In this document: positions 25,601 to 33,185 of the stretch, piece by piece
Layout of the letters: every line of letters begins with the position of its first letter
Position numbering within the stretch: the first letter of the stretch is position 1
Assembly: GCA_020723305.1 (NCBI GenBank)
Contig: DYJC01000022.1
Coordinates: 1-64,000 of the forward strand
Length of the DNA: 64,000 bases
Direction: 5' to 3'
Source: Desulfosudis oleivorans
Lineage (GTDB): Bacteria > Desulfobacterota > Desulfobacteria > Desulfobacterales > SURF-7
The notes under the pieces: model-generated
Databases searched by the model: none
What the model was told of the DNA's origin: nothing
Seen by the model: the letters and a program-made list of their open reading frames with translations, nothing else
Translations under genes and position numbers: made by a program

Positions 25601-25700
25601 TTTCCGGTCCGAAAACCGTTTGGGTGCCCGCAAAAACCTTCGCAGAAATGGATAATACGAGACAAACCATCAGCAGGTTAACAATCGTTCGTAATTTCAT
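19674..25700 (-). CDS. Giant secreted Ig-like/FG-GAP repeat protein
   Basis: A 2008-residue exported protein with a signal peptide of about 24 residues. After an N-terminal domain, five bacterial Ig-like repeats (about 130-520) each carry GSxxVSPxxTTTYTIT followed by GPGGT. A fibronectin-like unit follows, then about fourteen FG-GAP repeats (roughly 640-1440), each with YFGxSVAI...GAYG...AYIF, enough for two seven-bladed beta-propellers; one unit near 22800-23000 is degenerate. Four more Ig repeats follow, then two beta-sandwich domains and a charged helical end of about 110 residues. No LPxTG, PEP-CTERM or T9SS tag is visible. Integrin-like propellers suggest surface adhesion or ligand binding. 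Two secreted-protein genes follow closely. Confidence 0.9.
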   Translation of the reverse strand: MKLRTIVNLLMVCLVLSISAKVFAGTQTVFGPETFTINKFHVNLSNRIFRVDESCDAVITIQKNTPAMNISSGFLIFNWRLIPLTEFLKGGELAFHLDAAVKSLNNLTVFLAGKPGASVQILISKKEILPPPEIDFISESHTIISGESTLLTWITENATSCRIEPGIGNVDLNGSMDVSPKETTTYILTAAGPGGTKTADLAITVLFPPTVQIHVSPETIPAGGEATLSWNSEHAESVMIDNEIGAVTPDGSVTVSPGQTTTYTITASGTGGTAIASATVSIAHPEPSVTLQASSSEITAGQTAELSWASSYAGSATLDQGIGTVPVNGSISVSPSSTTTYTITVSGPGGSRTAFQTIAVRHLPEIQISASPDIIQKGQTSQISWSSAHADTVTIQPGIGLVAQSGSITIAPETTTRYTITATGLGGTATAGTAITVICLPPAIEFSATPQTLPAGQSAVLTWNIAHSDTCEIQPDIGKVDNTGSVTVTPENTITYTLTATGTGGTSSADIAIMVNQPPAIILEKPDQTNTETDASCRIEWNDSDADDNARISLYYDTDNQGADGTLIVSGIKEDYDDKTDDAYLWDTLDIPPGNYCIYAVIEDSVNAPVVNYAEGTVTIAHPSAIPDVTLTAGDADAEDYFGESVAIQGNTALIGASGDDESGVDAGALYVFKKDKTGWKEESKIQPDDASAGDHFGASIAMDGEFAAIGAYGKGNNKGVVYIFQNIGGNWLQQAKLMAADGMSCDYFGASLCIRNGFVIIGAYGRNISGPNTGAVYIFKNEGDNWVQVARLTANAGAAGDYFGGSVAIFGNFALVGAPGNDQSGEDSGKAYVYQYDGHGWILNAELDAPDGVPGGYFGTSVALNQEFLAIGATGAKTTNEAISGAVYMFYHDGNQWVQNARITAGIPVNNGMDAAFQNRPLAMNRLMADMTPWYLIPFLDRFGGHIIMDEKILAILIKREYGANRIKIVRPTIEDPEKPDNTPGWEPVVIISSDDSEEDDGFGESIDIDNNNLIIGSPKKDLGAKDTGGVNIYTVPSYHRFQEVKLTAGYAETELDKFGKAMAADGDRLIIGAPDDPNSGLHSGAAHIFVKNNGMWIRETTLTANDAGDQDYFGGSVDIEGDFAIVGAFQKKISGVSAGAAYIFQKKAGIWTQTARLYGDDLTEEIWFGASVSISNGFAVVGAPNENSCTGVAYVFHYNGTTWERYEKLHKDLELSAVGDFFAESLSLDRNRLVIGIPRENNGRGAIQFFHFDGTDWIQQTKINGLGQEYFGEAVALYGDYAIAGMAGDDHDLGAYYIFQWDGTNWTETAQLMSGENFPESRFGTSVAISDQYAVVGSANNSPVSGSAFIYQNYNGSWSSIAKVAAGDTDMFHAFGTSVAISGESFVVGSFENFTADEFGNSVKDFCGAVYVYSLSKNTGGTDSSVSINASANIVLQGESTTLTWDTKNISACTIAPEIGTVDLEGSMKVYPDRTTTYTITGHGPEGNVDDSITISVVANKTPTVTLNATPSTFRNGEPVTLSWESENAVSCSIDNNIGDRALSGSIIVRPTQTTTYTITAKGLRTVTTSATVTLEQRPSVDLTASAETVEKGGAVTLRWRSVNADTAFIQGIGGVPVNAGAVIALNKTTTFIITVTGPGGTATDTVTVVAIDPVPTVSIIAIPETVYLGESTAIGWLSEDADKVVMGPDFGEVILKGSRIVYPKETTTYTVTATGPGGTASASITVEVQSPIELTITSPAMGETITRPDVLVEGTFHHVKGLETGIVVNGIPAMIHGNRFVANHVPLISGQETIRVVATDIRGITNTAYRNLNMDVSGHYITLKGNPESGLSPLETSLTIDGTFSIPDSTLTSSDSSVVESLESNADNYKIVVTGNGFYYLTATVQNPEGGTCSDTVAVLAQDREEFDAKLRAKWEGMKAGLRFGNIESAVEFIEKSKKEIYDYNFNLLKDHLTEIEAGMDDLTLVKAQDGIAEYVMKGEQGGQQYSFYVMFVKDSDGIWRISHF

Positions 25701-25960
25701 CTGACTCTCCCTGTAGGAATCGATTGGGGAAAAAAATCGCCTTTTCGCGTTATCCTATTAAGATACGATGAAATCGTTTGTCAAGAGAAAATTTAAAACA
25801 GTCTCTTTTTTTTTAACAACAATTGACTTGCTGATTTTTAATGACCTCGACCACCCCAAATTGCTCGAGCATAGTAAGCGGGTCAGCGTCATTTTTTATC
25901 AACGTGAAGATATCAAGGCACTTCCATGAAGAAGAGGCAGATGAGTAAAAGTCTGATCTT

Positions 25961-26656
25961 CTATTTCTGAAACAGATACTCCAGGGAATTCAGATTGTCG
26001 CTGATCTCAAAGGACAGCATCTGGGCCAGCGCATTCAAAATCACGATGGCATTCTTGTCTGCATCCTTTTTTGCGATATGGCCGGTTCGATCCAGGATTC
26101 CGGAATTCACCTTCTGAACTTTTTCATAATGCTGATCCAGCTTGGTCAGTTCCAGATCCGGTATCAGTCCTTTTTTATACTCAAAATACTGCCGGAGAAG
26201 ATAGATGGAGGAAGAACGGAAGATGGTTTCCTCCACAGTTGAAAATGGAAGATGAAATCTGGCCATGGGTTTAAAAAAATTCATGACCGGACAATTGCTG
26301 GTTGCCATGACGATTCCGAAAATGGAAAACAACCCTTCCTGAACCGTTGCTTTTTTCATATAGGTTCGTTCCGGCGTTTTACAGATGACTGTGCATTGAT
26401 CCGAAGAGATTTCATTTTTGAACTCTTCAACGATTTCTGCGATATTCACGGCTATCGGGCAGAACGGGTTCAGCTCCTTTTCAAGAGTACAACAGGAGCA
26501 TTGATGAAATTCCAATTTTGTCCAATCCGGCTTTGGATCACTGCCCTTTGGGACAAGAGTGATGGTTTCCGGATCAAGTGTGATGTTGAATTTCTTTATA
26601 TTACCGCTCTCAAACTGAAATTCATAGGTTATGCAGTAGGATGTTTTTTCAACCAT
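25961..26656 (-). CDS. Conserved-looking hypothetical cysteine-containing protein
   Basis: I do not recognise this 231-residue cytoplasmic protein. It has an N-terminal beta-rich part (CITYEFQFESG, NITLDPETITL), a cysteine cluster HQCSCCTLEKELNPFCPIA at about 51-69, and a helical second half. The four cysteines, with one more in TSNCPVMNF, could bind metal. No signal peptide or membrane segment is seen. It lies alone between the secreted-protein operon and the MoxR/VWA operon, with 187 bases of unremarkable sequence on its upstream side. Confidence 0.65.
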   Translation of the reverse strand: MVEKTSYCITYEFQFESGNIKKFNITLDPETITLVPKGSDPKPDWTKLEFHQCSCCTLEKELNPFCPIAVNIAEIVEEFKNEISSDQCTVICKTPERTYMKKATVQEGLFSIFGIVMATSNCPVMNFFKPMARFHLPFSTVEETIFRSSSIYLLRQYFEYKKGLIPDLELTKLDQHYEKVQKVNSGILDRTGHIAKKDADKNAIVILNALAQMLSFEISDNLNSLEYLFQK

Positions 26657-26843
26657 CGCCTTCCTCTATAATTACTGTTTTCAAACCATCCATTTATCGA
26701 TAAAATCGTAAAAAGTCATGATTCCGTCCCTCCGGTAACAACCAAAGTCCGGAATTTGTTTTTACATATCTCTTTCAGAAAAAAGTGTAAAGAGCACAAT
26801 TCAAATCCGGGACAAAACAGGATTTAAAATTGAAACGGGCATA

Positions 26844-28274
26844 TTACAGAACAAGCTCCTGAATAAATGCAGTAAGCTGACTCAGATTCTGACACGGCCT
26901 TACTTCATGACAATAGGCCTTGTACAGGTTCATTTCACTGTCACCGGAGTTCCAGAAACGTTCCGGTTCGGGGTTCAGCCACACGATCCGGCGGCACTTA
27001 TCCCGCATCTCTCCGAGTATCTGATCCTGTGGATTGAAATGATTCGACCGGCCGTCACCGACAATGATCAGGGTTGTTTTTTTGTTCAGCGAATCCATAT
27101 ATGATTTCTTGAACCGGACAAAAGTCTCGCCATAGTCCGTAAGCGCCTCATAGTGAATACCTGCCTCGGTCATCACTTTTTCCACGGCTTCATTAATATC
27201 ATTCTTTTCAAAAATTTCGGTAACCTCGGCAAGCTCGGATATGAAAACAAAACTCCTGACCTTGGCAAAACAGTTCTGAAGAGAAAAAAGCATGTTCAGC
27301 ATGAACCGGGCAGCAGACCAGACCGATCCGGATATATCGCAGATGGTAACGATTTTGCCTTTTCGCGGCGGCCTCTTTTTATAAATCACTTCGATGGGAA
27401 TACCATGATAGCGTCCGGCTCTGCGTAATGTTTTTTTGATATCCAGTGTCCCTCTGTTTTTCAATGCCCATCTTCTGGTGACAATATCGTTCAGCCTCCG
27501 GACAAGCTGCTTGATGACCTGCCGCATCTCTTCAACTTCACTCTGGGATAAAGAGGAAAAAAACTTTTCTCCAAGGCCTTTCCCCTGCTGTGTTCCCGGC
27601 TTGACCTGCTTTAACCCCTCGTTATCCGGTTTGTTTTCTTCCGTCAGCATGTTCAGGGCAACATCAAGCCGTCTGTTGAGATTATCCATGATCTGCTTCC
27701 GGGAACGGATTGCAGCGGAACCTGCCTGATTTTCCATGAACCGGGTCATTCGATTCCGGGTCTGATTGATCTGAAGCATGATTTCAAGACGTCCGGACAA
27801 ACCGCCAAGATTGGATTTCAGCGCCTGGGATGAAATCTGTTCGGAAGCTCGCAACTTCTGGAGTTTCTCAAGCAGCAACAGGGGATTTCCGGACAAAAAC
27901 TCCACGATGGCCTTTTCAAGTTCATTGCTGCTTTCCGCATCCTGAAGGTTTTCCAGAACCTCCTGGTAGAGATCCATCCCCTGGTCCTGGTTCTCAAGAT
28001 GACTGACATCCAGTTTCAGATTATGGAAATAAAGAGAATATAATCGATCAAAATGGCTCTGATCCCTCCTGGTTTTTACAAAATTGGTATTCAGGACCGC
28101 CTTGAATTGAAATTCATCAACCGGATTGATCAACTGCAACTGGGAAATGCAATCCAGTGCTTCGGATGTGGATACTTTCAAATCCGATGTCCGGCAGAGG
28201 GCAACAAATTTTAAAATAAGATTTACCATATTCAAATCACGGGCTCGTATGGTCGAATCAGACAATTTTTGCAA
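26844..28274 (-). CDS. VWA domain protein, CoxE-like
   Basis: A 476-residue CoxE-type protein: a helical N-terminal region of about 290 residues followed by a von Willebrand A domain. The MIDAS motif DISGS (about residues 312-316, CDISGSVW) is intact, with later Thr and Asp positions also present. These proteins pair with MoxR ATPases to remodel or insert metal into partner enzymes; CoxD/CoxE for CO dehydrogenase is the best-known case. The gene overlaps the upstream MoxR gene by 17 bases. No obvious client enzyme is adjacent, so the target is unknown. Confidence 0.92.
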   Translation of the reverse strand: MQKLSDSTIRARDLNMVNLILKFVALCRTSDLKVSTSEALDCISQLQLINPVDEFQFKAVLNTNFVKTRRDQSHFDRLYSLYFHNLKLDVSHLENQDQGMDLYQEVLENLQDAESSNELEKAIVEFLSGNPLLLLEKLQKLRASEQISSQALKSNLGGLSGRLEIMLQINQTRNRMTRFMENQAGSAAIRSRKQIMDNLNRRLDVALNMLTEENKPDNEGLKQVKPGTQQGKGLGEKFFSSLSQSEVEEMRQVIKQLVRRLNDIVTRRWALKNRGTLDIKKTLRRAGRYHGIPIEVIYKKRPPRKGKIVTICDISGSVWSAARFMLNMLFSLQNCFAKVRSFVFISELAEVTEIFEKNDINEAVEKVMTEAGIHYEALTDYGETFVRFKKSYMDSLNKKTTLIIVGDGRSNHFNPQDQILGEMRDKCRRIVWLNPEPERFWNSGDSEMNLYKAYCHEVRPCQNLSQLTAFIQELVL

Positions 28275-29163
28275 TAGACTGTTTAACCAATTCCGTATCT
28301 GCCCGGTATTTACAGATCACATTCAGGGTATCGATCGCAACTTCCGGGGTAAGATCCTGAACCTGAAGTGCAATCAAAGACCTTGCCCAATCCAGTGTTT
28401 CGGAAATGGAAGGTTTTTTCTTCAAATCCATATTCCGAATTTTCACAATCGCATCCACCAGCTTATGAACCAGTGTTTCCTGTATCCCGGGAACCTTCAT
28501 TTTGACAATCCTGGTCTCCAGCTCCTGATCCGGGTAGTCGATATACAGATACAGACAGCGGCGTTTCAAGGCATCACTGATATCGCGGTAGTTGTTGGAA
28601 GTCAGCACAACAAACGGAATATGGACCGCTTTCCGGGTGCCCAGTTCCGGTATGGATACCTGAAAATCGCTCAGCAATTCGAGCAGGAATGCCTCAAATT
28701 CAGGGTCTGACTTGTCCACCTCGTCTATCAGAAGGACAACCGGTTCATGGGAACTGATTGCCTGAAGAAGGGGTCTTGTCTGAATAAAGCGCTCGGAAAA
28801 AAAAGCATCTTCCTGCTCTGCAATTTTATCCACGGCTTCAGACAAGGTATGGGATTCGGAGATGACATCATGGATCTTTTCCTTGACAATCTGGGTGTAG
28901 AGGAGTTGTTTTGCATATTCCCACTCATACAGCGATTTTGCTTCATCCAGACCTTCATAACACTGGAGACGGATCAGATCCCTTCCCAGTGTTTTTGAAA
29001 TCGCTTTGGAAAGTTCTGTCTTACCGACACCGGCAGGGCCTTCAACCAGAAGAGGTTTCCGGGTTACGGCAGACAGGAACACGATGGTTGCAATCTCCCT
29101 GGATGCAATATAATCTGCCTCAGACAACCCTTTCTGAACATCCTCGACACTTGTAAACCTCAT
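28258..29163 (-). CDS. MoxR family AAA+ ATPase
   Basis: A 301-residue MoxR ATPase. Walker A is GPAGVGKT at 42-49, Walker B with the acidic pair is VLLIDEVDKSDPEFEAF, and sensor 1 is in VLTSNNYRD. The C-terminal lid helices follow. MoxR proteins form hexamers that, with a VWA partner, act as chaperones for metal-cofactor enzymes or envelope complexes. The gene overlaps the downstream VWA gene, so the two are made together. The gap upstream (29164-29446) is AT-rich and shows no further feature I can name. Confidence 0.95.
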   Translation of the reverse strand: MRFTSVEDVQKGLSEADYIASREIATIVFLSAVTRKPLLVEGPAGVGKTELSKAISKTLGRDLIRLQCYEGLDEAKSLYEWEYAKQLLYTQIVKEKIHDVISESHTLSEAVDKIAEQEDAFFSERFIQTRPLLQAISSHEPVVLLIDEVDKSDPEFEAFLLELLSDFQVSIPELGTRKAVHIPFVVLTSNNYRDISDALKRRCLYLYIDYPDQELETRIVKMKVPGIQETLVHKLVDAIVKIRNMDLKKKPSISETLDWARSLIALQVQDLTPEVAIDTLNVICKYRADTELVKQSIAKIV

Positions 29164-29446
29164 TGCTCTTTGCCCTCCTGTTTTTTCCGTACATTACACA
29201 TGATCCATTACAAATACAAACAGAAAACGTATTGCCCGACACTGCATAAAGAAAACAGCGCTTTCCGTATTTTACAATTTACTTTTAATTCAAGTTTTTA
29301 TATATAAAAGGACATGCGCCCGATCCAAGTAGCCCCCAATCGTACCATTTTTCTTGACCGGACAAGGCTGATCCTTTAGAACAGGATACTGTAAATGCAA
29401 TTTCAACCATTCAGATTTCATGATGAAATCTACTGGAGAAACCAAA

Positions 29447-29599
29447 ATGCGTCAAAAAAACGAGCCCATAGAGATCAAGTGCCCGAAATGCAATCGCACG
29501 GAGATTATTTATCTTCCGAAAGAAGATTTCCCCAAGTGCCCGGATTGTAAAATTGAAATGGTAATCAAAGAATTATTGGATGAAGGAAAATCCTGTTAA
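29447..29599 (+). CDS. Small zinc-ribbon protein, 50 residues
   Basis: A short frame encoding 50 residues with two CxxC pairs (IKCPKCN and PKCPDCK) 17 residues apart, a textbook zinc ribbon, plus a C-terminal helix and a final Cys. GGAG at 29436-29439 lies 7 bases before the ATG at 29447; in-frame ATGs at 29420 and 29423 have no ribosome site. It ends 46 bases before the ABC transporter binding-protein gene on the same strand. Function unknown; such ribbons may bind nucleic acid or a protein partner. Confidence 0.65.
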   Translation: MRQKNEPIEIKCPKCNRTEIIYLPKEDFPKCPDCKIEMVIKELLDEGKSC

Positions 29600-29645
29600 T
29601 CATGCTTTCAACCCATAAAAAAGAAACAATTGAGGAGGTAATGGT

Positions 29646-30473
29646 ATGAAACGTTTGCCGACAATCAAATGGTTTGCATTTCTCACTCTGATATTATGCA
29701 TTTCCGTTCCGGTTTTTGCCGCTGATATCGAGCTTGCCAAAAAATCAACCCTGGAAAAAATTTTACAGAGAGGAGAACTCCGTGTTGGTTTTGAAGCCGG
29801 TTATATGCCGTTCGAAATGACCGACAAAAATGGACGATTCGTGGGATTTGATATTGATATGGCCGTGGAGATGGCAAAAGCCATGGGTGTTAAATTTGTG
29901 CCGGTGAATACAGCCTGGGATGGTATCATTCCTTCCCTGATCACCGATAAATTCGATATTATCATGAGCGGGATGACTGTAACCCAGTCCAGAAACCTGA
30001 AGGTCAATTTTGCGGATCCTTACATTATCGTCGGGCAGACCATTTTGCTGAACAAGAAACATGAAGGAAAAATCAAATCCTATAAGGATCTGAACGATCC
30101 AAAGTTCATTGTCACCTCAAAACTCGGAACCACCGGTGAAGAGGCGGTTAAAAAACATATCTCAAAATGTACCTACAAATCCTTTGAAACCGAAACAGAA
30201 GCTGCATTAGAAGTCGTTGCAGGAAAAGCCGATGCCTATGTATATGACAAACCGAATTGCGTTGTGTTCATGGCGGAACAGGGTGCGGGCAAACTCATCT
30301 TCCTGGATGAACCCTTTACCTACGAACCCCTTGCATGGGCAATCCAGAAAGGTGATCCTGACTTCTTGAACTGGCTGAACAATTTTTTACGGCAGTATAA
30401 AAACGATGGCCGGTATGAAAACACCTATAACAAATGGATCTTAAGCACGGACTGGTACAGAAACGTCAAATAA
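29646..30473 (+). CDS. Polar amino acid ABC transporter substrate-binding protein
   Basis: A 275-residue periplasmic binding protein. Signal peptide about 1-25 (VPVFAADIE). The family-3 solute-binding pattern is clear: GELRVGFEAGYMPFEM, FVGFDIDMAVEMAK, WDGIIPSLITDKFDIIMSGMT and SKLGTTGEEAV. These proteins bind glutamine, glutamate, basic amino acids or similar, and deliver them to the permease. GAGGAGG precedes the ATG. The permease and ATPase genes follow. A perfect 15-bp hairpin behind the stop probably keeps this component more abundant than the membrane subunits. Confidence 0.95.
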   Translation: MKRLPTIKWFAFLTLILCISVPVFAADIELAKKSTLEKILQRGELRVGFEAGYMPFEMTDKNGRFVGFDIDMAVEMAKAMGVKFVPVNTAWDGIIPSLITDKFDIIMSGMTVTQSRNLKVNFADPYIIVGQTILLNKKHEGKIKSYKDLNDPKFIVTSKLGTTGEEAVKKHISKCTYKSFETETEAALEVVAGKADAYVYDKPNCVVFMAEQGAGKLIFLDEPFTYEPLAWAIQKGDPDFLNWLNNFLRQYKNDGRYENTYNKWILSTDWYRNVK

Positions 30474-30498
30474 TCCAATGTAATTCAGATGAAAAATC

Positions 30499-30531
30499 TC
30501 ATACAAGCAGCAGTTTCTGCTGCTTGTATGA
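30499..30531 (+). promoter_or_regulatory. Intercistronic hairpin between binding protein and permease genes
   Basis: A perfect 15-bp stem, TCATACAAGCAGCAG against CTGCTGCTTGTATGA, closes a 3-base loop. No T-run follows, so it is not a standard terminator. Its position 25 bases after the binding-protein stop suits an mRNA-stabilising or partial-attenuation role. Confidence 0.7.
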
Positions 30532-30584
30532 ATTCATGATTAACTCTTTGCTCACAATCTTAATGTGAATTGGAATTCAACCAC

Positions 30585-31586
30585 ATGACGATACCGGGTA
30601 ATCCAATAAAAAAATCCACCTATTTTCTGTCCATTGCTTTATTTTTCATAATGCTGATCGGAATTATCGGAGGGATCTATCTTGCGACCCTTCAGATTGA
30701 CTATGTATGGCGATGGTATCGCGTGCCTCAATATTTTGTTTTTCAGGACAAGATGGATGTAAAATCCGAGATCCAGGGAGAAGTATCCTCCATTCGGGTC
30801 TCTGGTGAAAAAACCTTTATCACGATAAAAGATTCAAATCAGGAAACCACCTACTCGGTTATTGATGGAACAGTTCTTGTGGATGAAGGCAACATGGTCT
30901 ATCCCGGCGATACCCTGGCTTTTCAAAAAAAATGGAAAGCCGGAATCCTGATGCAGGGACTCTGGCTGACATTGGAAGTCAGCTTCATTGCGATTATTTT
31001 CGGAATTGTGATCGGGCTTTTTGCCGGTCTGGCCCGGATTTCATCCAACCCGGCACTCAAATGGTCAGCGATAACCTACATTGAACTGATCCGGGGTTCT
31101 CCGCTCCTTGTTCAGATCTTTATCTGGTACTTTGTTCTTGGAACCCTGATCAACACCATATTGGCCAAACATGACATGTGGCAACTCCCTCCCATCTGGT
31201 TCGGCGTTGCTGCCCTTGCCATGTTTACCGGAGCGTATGTTGCTGAAATCGTCCGCGCGGGAATCCAGTCCATCCACAGGGGACAAAGTGAGGCCTCCCG
31301 GTCATTGGGCATGACCTATGTCCAGAGCATGATCCATGTGATTCTTCCCCAGGCGTTTCGACGAATCATTCCTCCTCTGGCAGGACAGTTTATCAGCATG
31401 ATAAAAGATTCATCCCTTCTGGGTATTATTGCCATCCGGGAACTGAGCAAGGCCACACGGGAAGTGGTTACAACCAGTCTTCAGCCTTTTGAACTGTGGT
31501 TTGTCTGTGCAATACTCTATCTGGTTCTCACATTCAGTTTTTCCATGTTTCTCCAGTATATAGAAAGGAGGACTCTTTCCCAGTGA
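30585..31586 (+). CDS. Amino acid ABC transporter permease with periplasmic insert
   Basis: A 333-residue HisM/GlnP-type permease, about 110 longer than usual. The C-terminal part holds the standard membrane domain with the EAA loop ([22 protein letters not shown]) that docks on the ATPase. The extra N-terminal portion has one membrane span (about 15-38) and an 80-residue segment (about 45-125) before the first core helix, with strand-like [16 protein letters not shown] and [17 protein letters not shown]. That segment would lie in the periplasm. A TTG at 30570 is an alternative start. The stop overlaps the ATPase GTG start. Confidence 0.92.
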   Translation: MTIPGNPIKKSTYFLSIALFFIMLIGIIGGIYLATLQIDYVWRWYRVPQYFVFQDKMDVKSEIQGEVSSIRVSGEKTFITIKDSNQETTYSVIDGTVLVDEGNMVYPGDTLAFQKKWKAGILMQGLWLTLEVSFIAIIFGIVIGLFAGLARISSNPALKWSAITYIELIRGSPLLVQIFIWYFVLGTLINTILAKHDMWQLPPIWFGVAALAMFTGAYVAEIVRAGIQSIHRGQSEASRSLGMTYVQSMIHVILPQAFRRIIPPLAGQFISMIKDSSLLGIIAIRELSKATREVVTTSLQPFELWFVCAILYLVLTFSFSMFLQYIERRTLSQ

Positions 31587-32314
31587 TTCACGTTGAAAAT
31601 CTTTCAAAAATCTTTTTTGTTCCCCACAAGGTCAAGGCCCTGGATAATGTTAGTGTTGAGATCAATGCCGGTGAAGTTGTCGTGGTGATCGGACCGTCAG
31701 GGTCCGGAAAAAGCACTCTCCTCCGATGCCTCAACCAGCTTGAGGTTGCAAACAGCGGAAAAATCCGGATTGATGGAATTGATCTCATGGACCCGAAAAC
31801 CAATATCAACAAGGTGCGGGCGGAGGTCGGAATGGTTTTTCAATCCTTCAACCTTTTTCCGCATAAGACTGTTCTTGAAAATATCACGCTTGCCCAGGTA
31901 ACGGTCCGAAAACGAAAAAAAACCGATGCTCATGACAAAGCCATGATTCTGCTGAAAAAAGTCGGAATTACGGACAAAGCAAATGTGTACCCGGATCAGT
32001 TATCTGGTGGCCAGCAGCAACGGGTTGCCATTGCACGCGCATTGGCTATGGACCCGAAAATCATGTTGTTTGATGAACCAACCTCAGCCTTGGATCCGGA
32101 AATGATCGGCGAAGTGCTGGATGTCATGAAAACCCTGGCCAGGGAAGGAATGACCATGGTTGTGGTGACCCATGAAATGGGCTTTGCCAGAGAAGTTGCA
32201 GACCGTGTTATCTTTATGGATCAGGGAGCGATTCTGGAAACCGGTACACCGGAGCACTTTTTCACCAATCCGGAAAATGACCGGACAAAGCTGTTTCTGA
32301 GTCAGATATTATAA
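31583..32314 (+). CDS. Amino acid ABC transporter ATP-binding protein
   Basis: A 243-residue ABC ATPase of the GlnQ/HisP class. Walker [11 protein letters not shown]-loop VFQSFNLF, signature [15 protein letters not shown], Walker [13 protein letters not shown] and the switch His in VVTHEMGFA are all present. It powers import with the permease and binding protein. The frame stays open upstream to 31496 inside the permease gene, but AAAGGAGGAC (31564-31573) points to the GTG at 31583, which overlaps the permease TGA. Convergent gspB-like gene ends 9 bases away. Confidence 0.97.
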   Translation: MIHVENLSKIFFVPHKVKALDNVSVEINAGEVVVVIGPSGSGKSTLLRCLNQLEVANSGKIRIDGIDLMDPKTNINKVRAEVGMVFQSFNLFPHKTVLENITLAQVTVRKRKKTDAHDKAMILLKKVGITDKANVYPDQLSGGQQQRVAIARALAMDPKIMLFDEPTSALDPEMIGEVLDVMKTLAREGMTMVVVTHEMGFAREVADRVIFMDQGAILETGTPEHFFTNPENDRTKLFLSQIL

Positions 32315-32323
32315 AATCGGCGG

Positions 32324-33139
32324 CTATTTTCTCCGAAAATGTTCCTGCCATTCAACCCCGTTTTCTTTAAAGGACACATCCTCCTTGCCGATGCGTGTAA
32401 TGATGATCCCTTCAAAATTATCCCCTTCGTGAAACAGCCGGTTGTTGATCAGAACAAAACTGCTTTCCGGATCAGGTGACCAGGCAATGGCCTGGAGATG
32501 GATCCTTTCATCTTTTTTTTCTTCAAGCTGGGGCGGTATTTTATGGATATTGTCCGGGCCGGCAGCCGGGACTCCTGTTTTAATGGAAACTTCAGCCGTG
32601 GGCTGGGTAACCGGCACTTCCGTTTTGATGGGAACTTCTTCCGTGGGCATGGTAACCGGAACTTCCGTTTTAATCGAAACTTCTTCCTTGGGCATGGTAA
32701 CCGGAACTTCCGTTTTAATGGGAACTTCTTCCTTGGGCATGGTAACCGGAACTTCCGTTTTAATGGGAACCTCTGTCATGGGCTGGGAAACCACGGCTTC
32801 CGTTTTGACAGGAACTTCTGCCATGGGTTGGGATTTCTTTTGAGTTTTACCCTCAATTTTTTGAAGCGGAACTTCAGAAGCCGGGCTCAACAAAAGAGTT
32901 TCAGAGGCAGGAGTTAACGGAATATCAGAGTGTAATGAATAGAACCATATCGAACTGCAAATCAAAGCCAGTATGATGAATCCCAAAAGGACCTGTTTCT
33001 TTTTTTGCTTATTTCTATGTTTTACATCAATCTGATCTTTTAACTGAACAGGACCGGGCCATGTCAATGAAGGATCATGATGGTCTGATTCATTTGATTC
33101 CTTTTCGATTTTTCTGAGTGCCTTTAATATGGTGCTCAA
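32324..33139 (-). CDS. GspB-like type II secretion accessory protein with tandem repeats
   Basis: A 271-residue bitopic membrane protein. A cytoplasmic N-terminus beginning MSTILKALRKIEKE, a GspB/ExeB hallmark, precedes one membrane span at 49-70. A periplasmic linker holds six 15-residue repeats (108-197, consensus EVPIKTEVPVTMPKE), followed by a C-terminal GspB domain (AIAWSPDPESSFVLINNRLFHEGD, IIITRIGKEDVSF). With GspA, GspB helps assemble the secretin of the type II system. It lies 46 bases after the gspA-like gene. The repeat number probably varies between strains. Confidence 0.88.
   Translation of the reverse strand: MSTILKALRKIEKESNESDHHDPSLTWPGPVQLKDQIDVKHRNKQKKKQVLLGFIILALICSSIWFYSLHSDIPLTPASETLLLSPASEVPLQKIEGKTQKKSQPMAEVPVKTEAVVSQPMTEVPIKTEVPVTMPKEEVPIKTEVPVTMPKEEVSIKTEVPVTMPTEEVPIKTEVPVTQPTAEVSIKTGVPAAGPDNIHKIPPQLEEKKDERIHLQAIAWSPDPESSFVLINNRLFHEGDNFEGIIITRIGKEDVSFKENGVEWQEHFRRK
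32549..32818 (-). repeat. Six tandem 45-bp coding repeats
   Basis: Six in-frame 45-bp units within the gspB-like gene encode a proline-rich periplasmic linker. The central units are near identical at the DNA level (the word TAACCGGAACTTCCGTTTTA recurs on the plus strand), while the end units have diverged. This suggests recent expansion by slippage or unequal recombination. Confidence 0.9.
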
Positions 33140-33185
33140 ATTCTATTTTCCTCTGCCGCCATTCTCAAACAGTATGAAAGGAAAA

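Noticed and set aside
29164-29446. Search for an RNA gene or riboswitch in this gap
   Set aside because: No tRNA-like fold, terminator or known riboswitch motif was recognised by eye.
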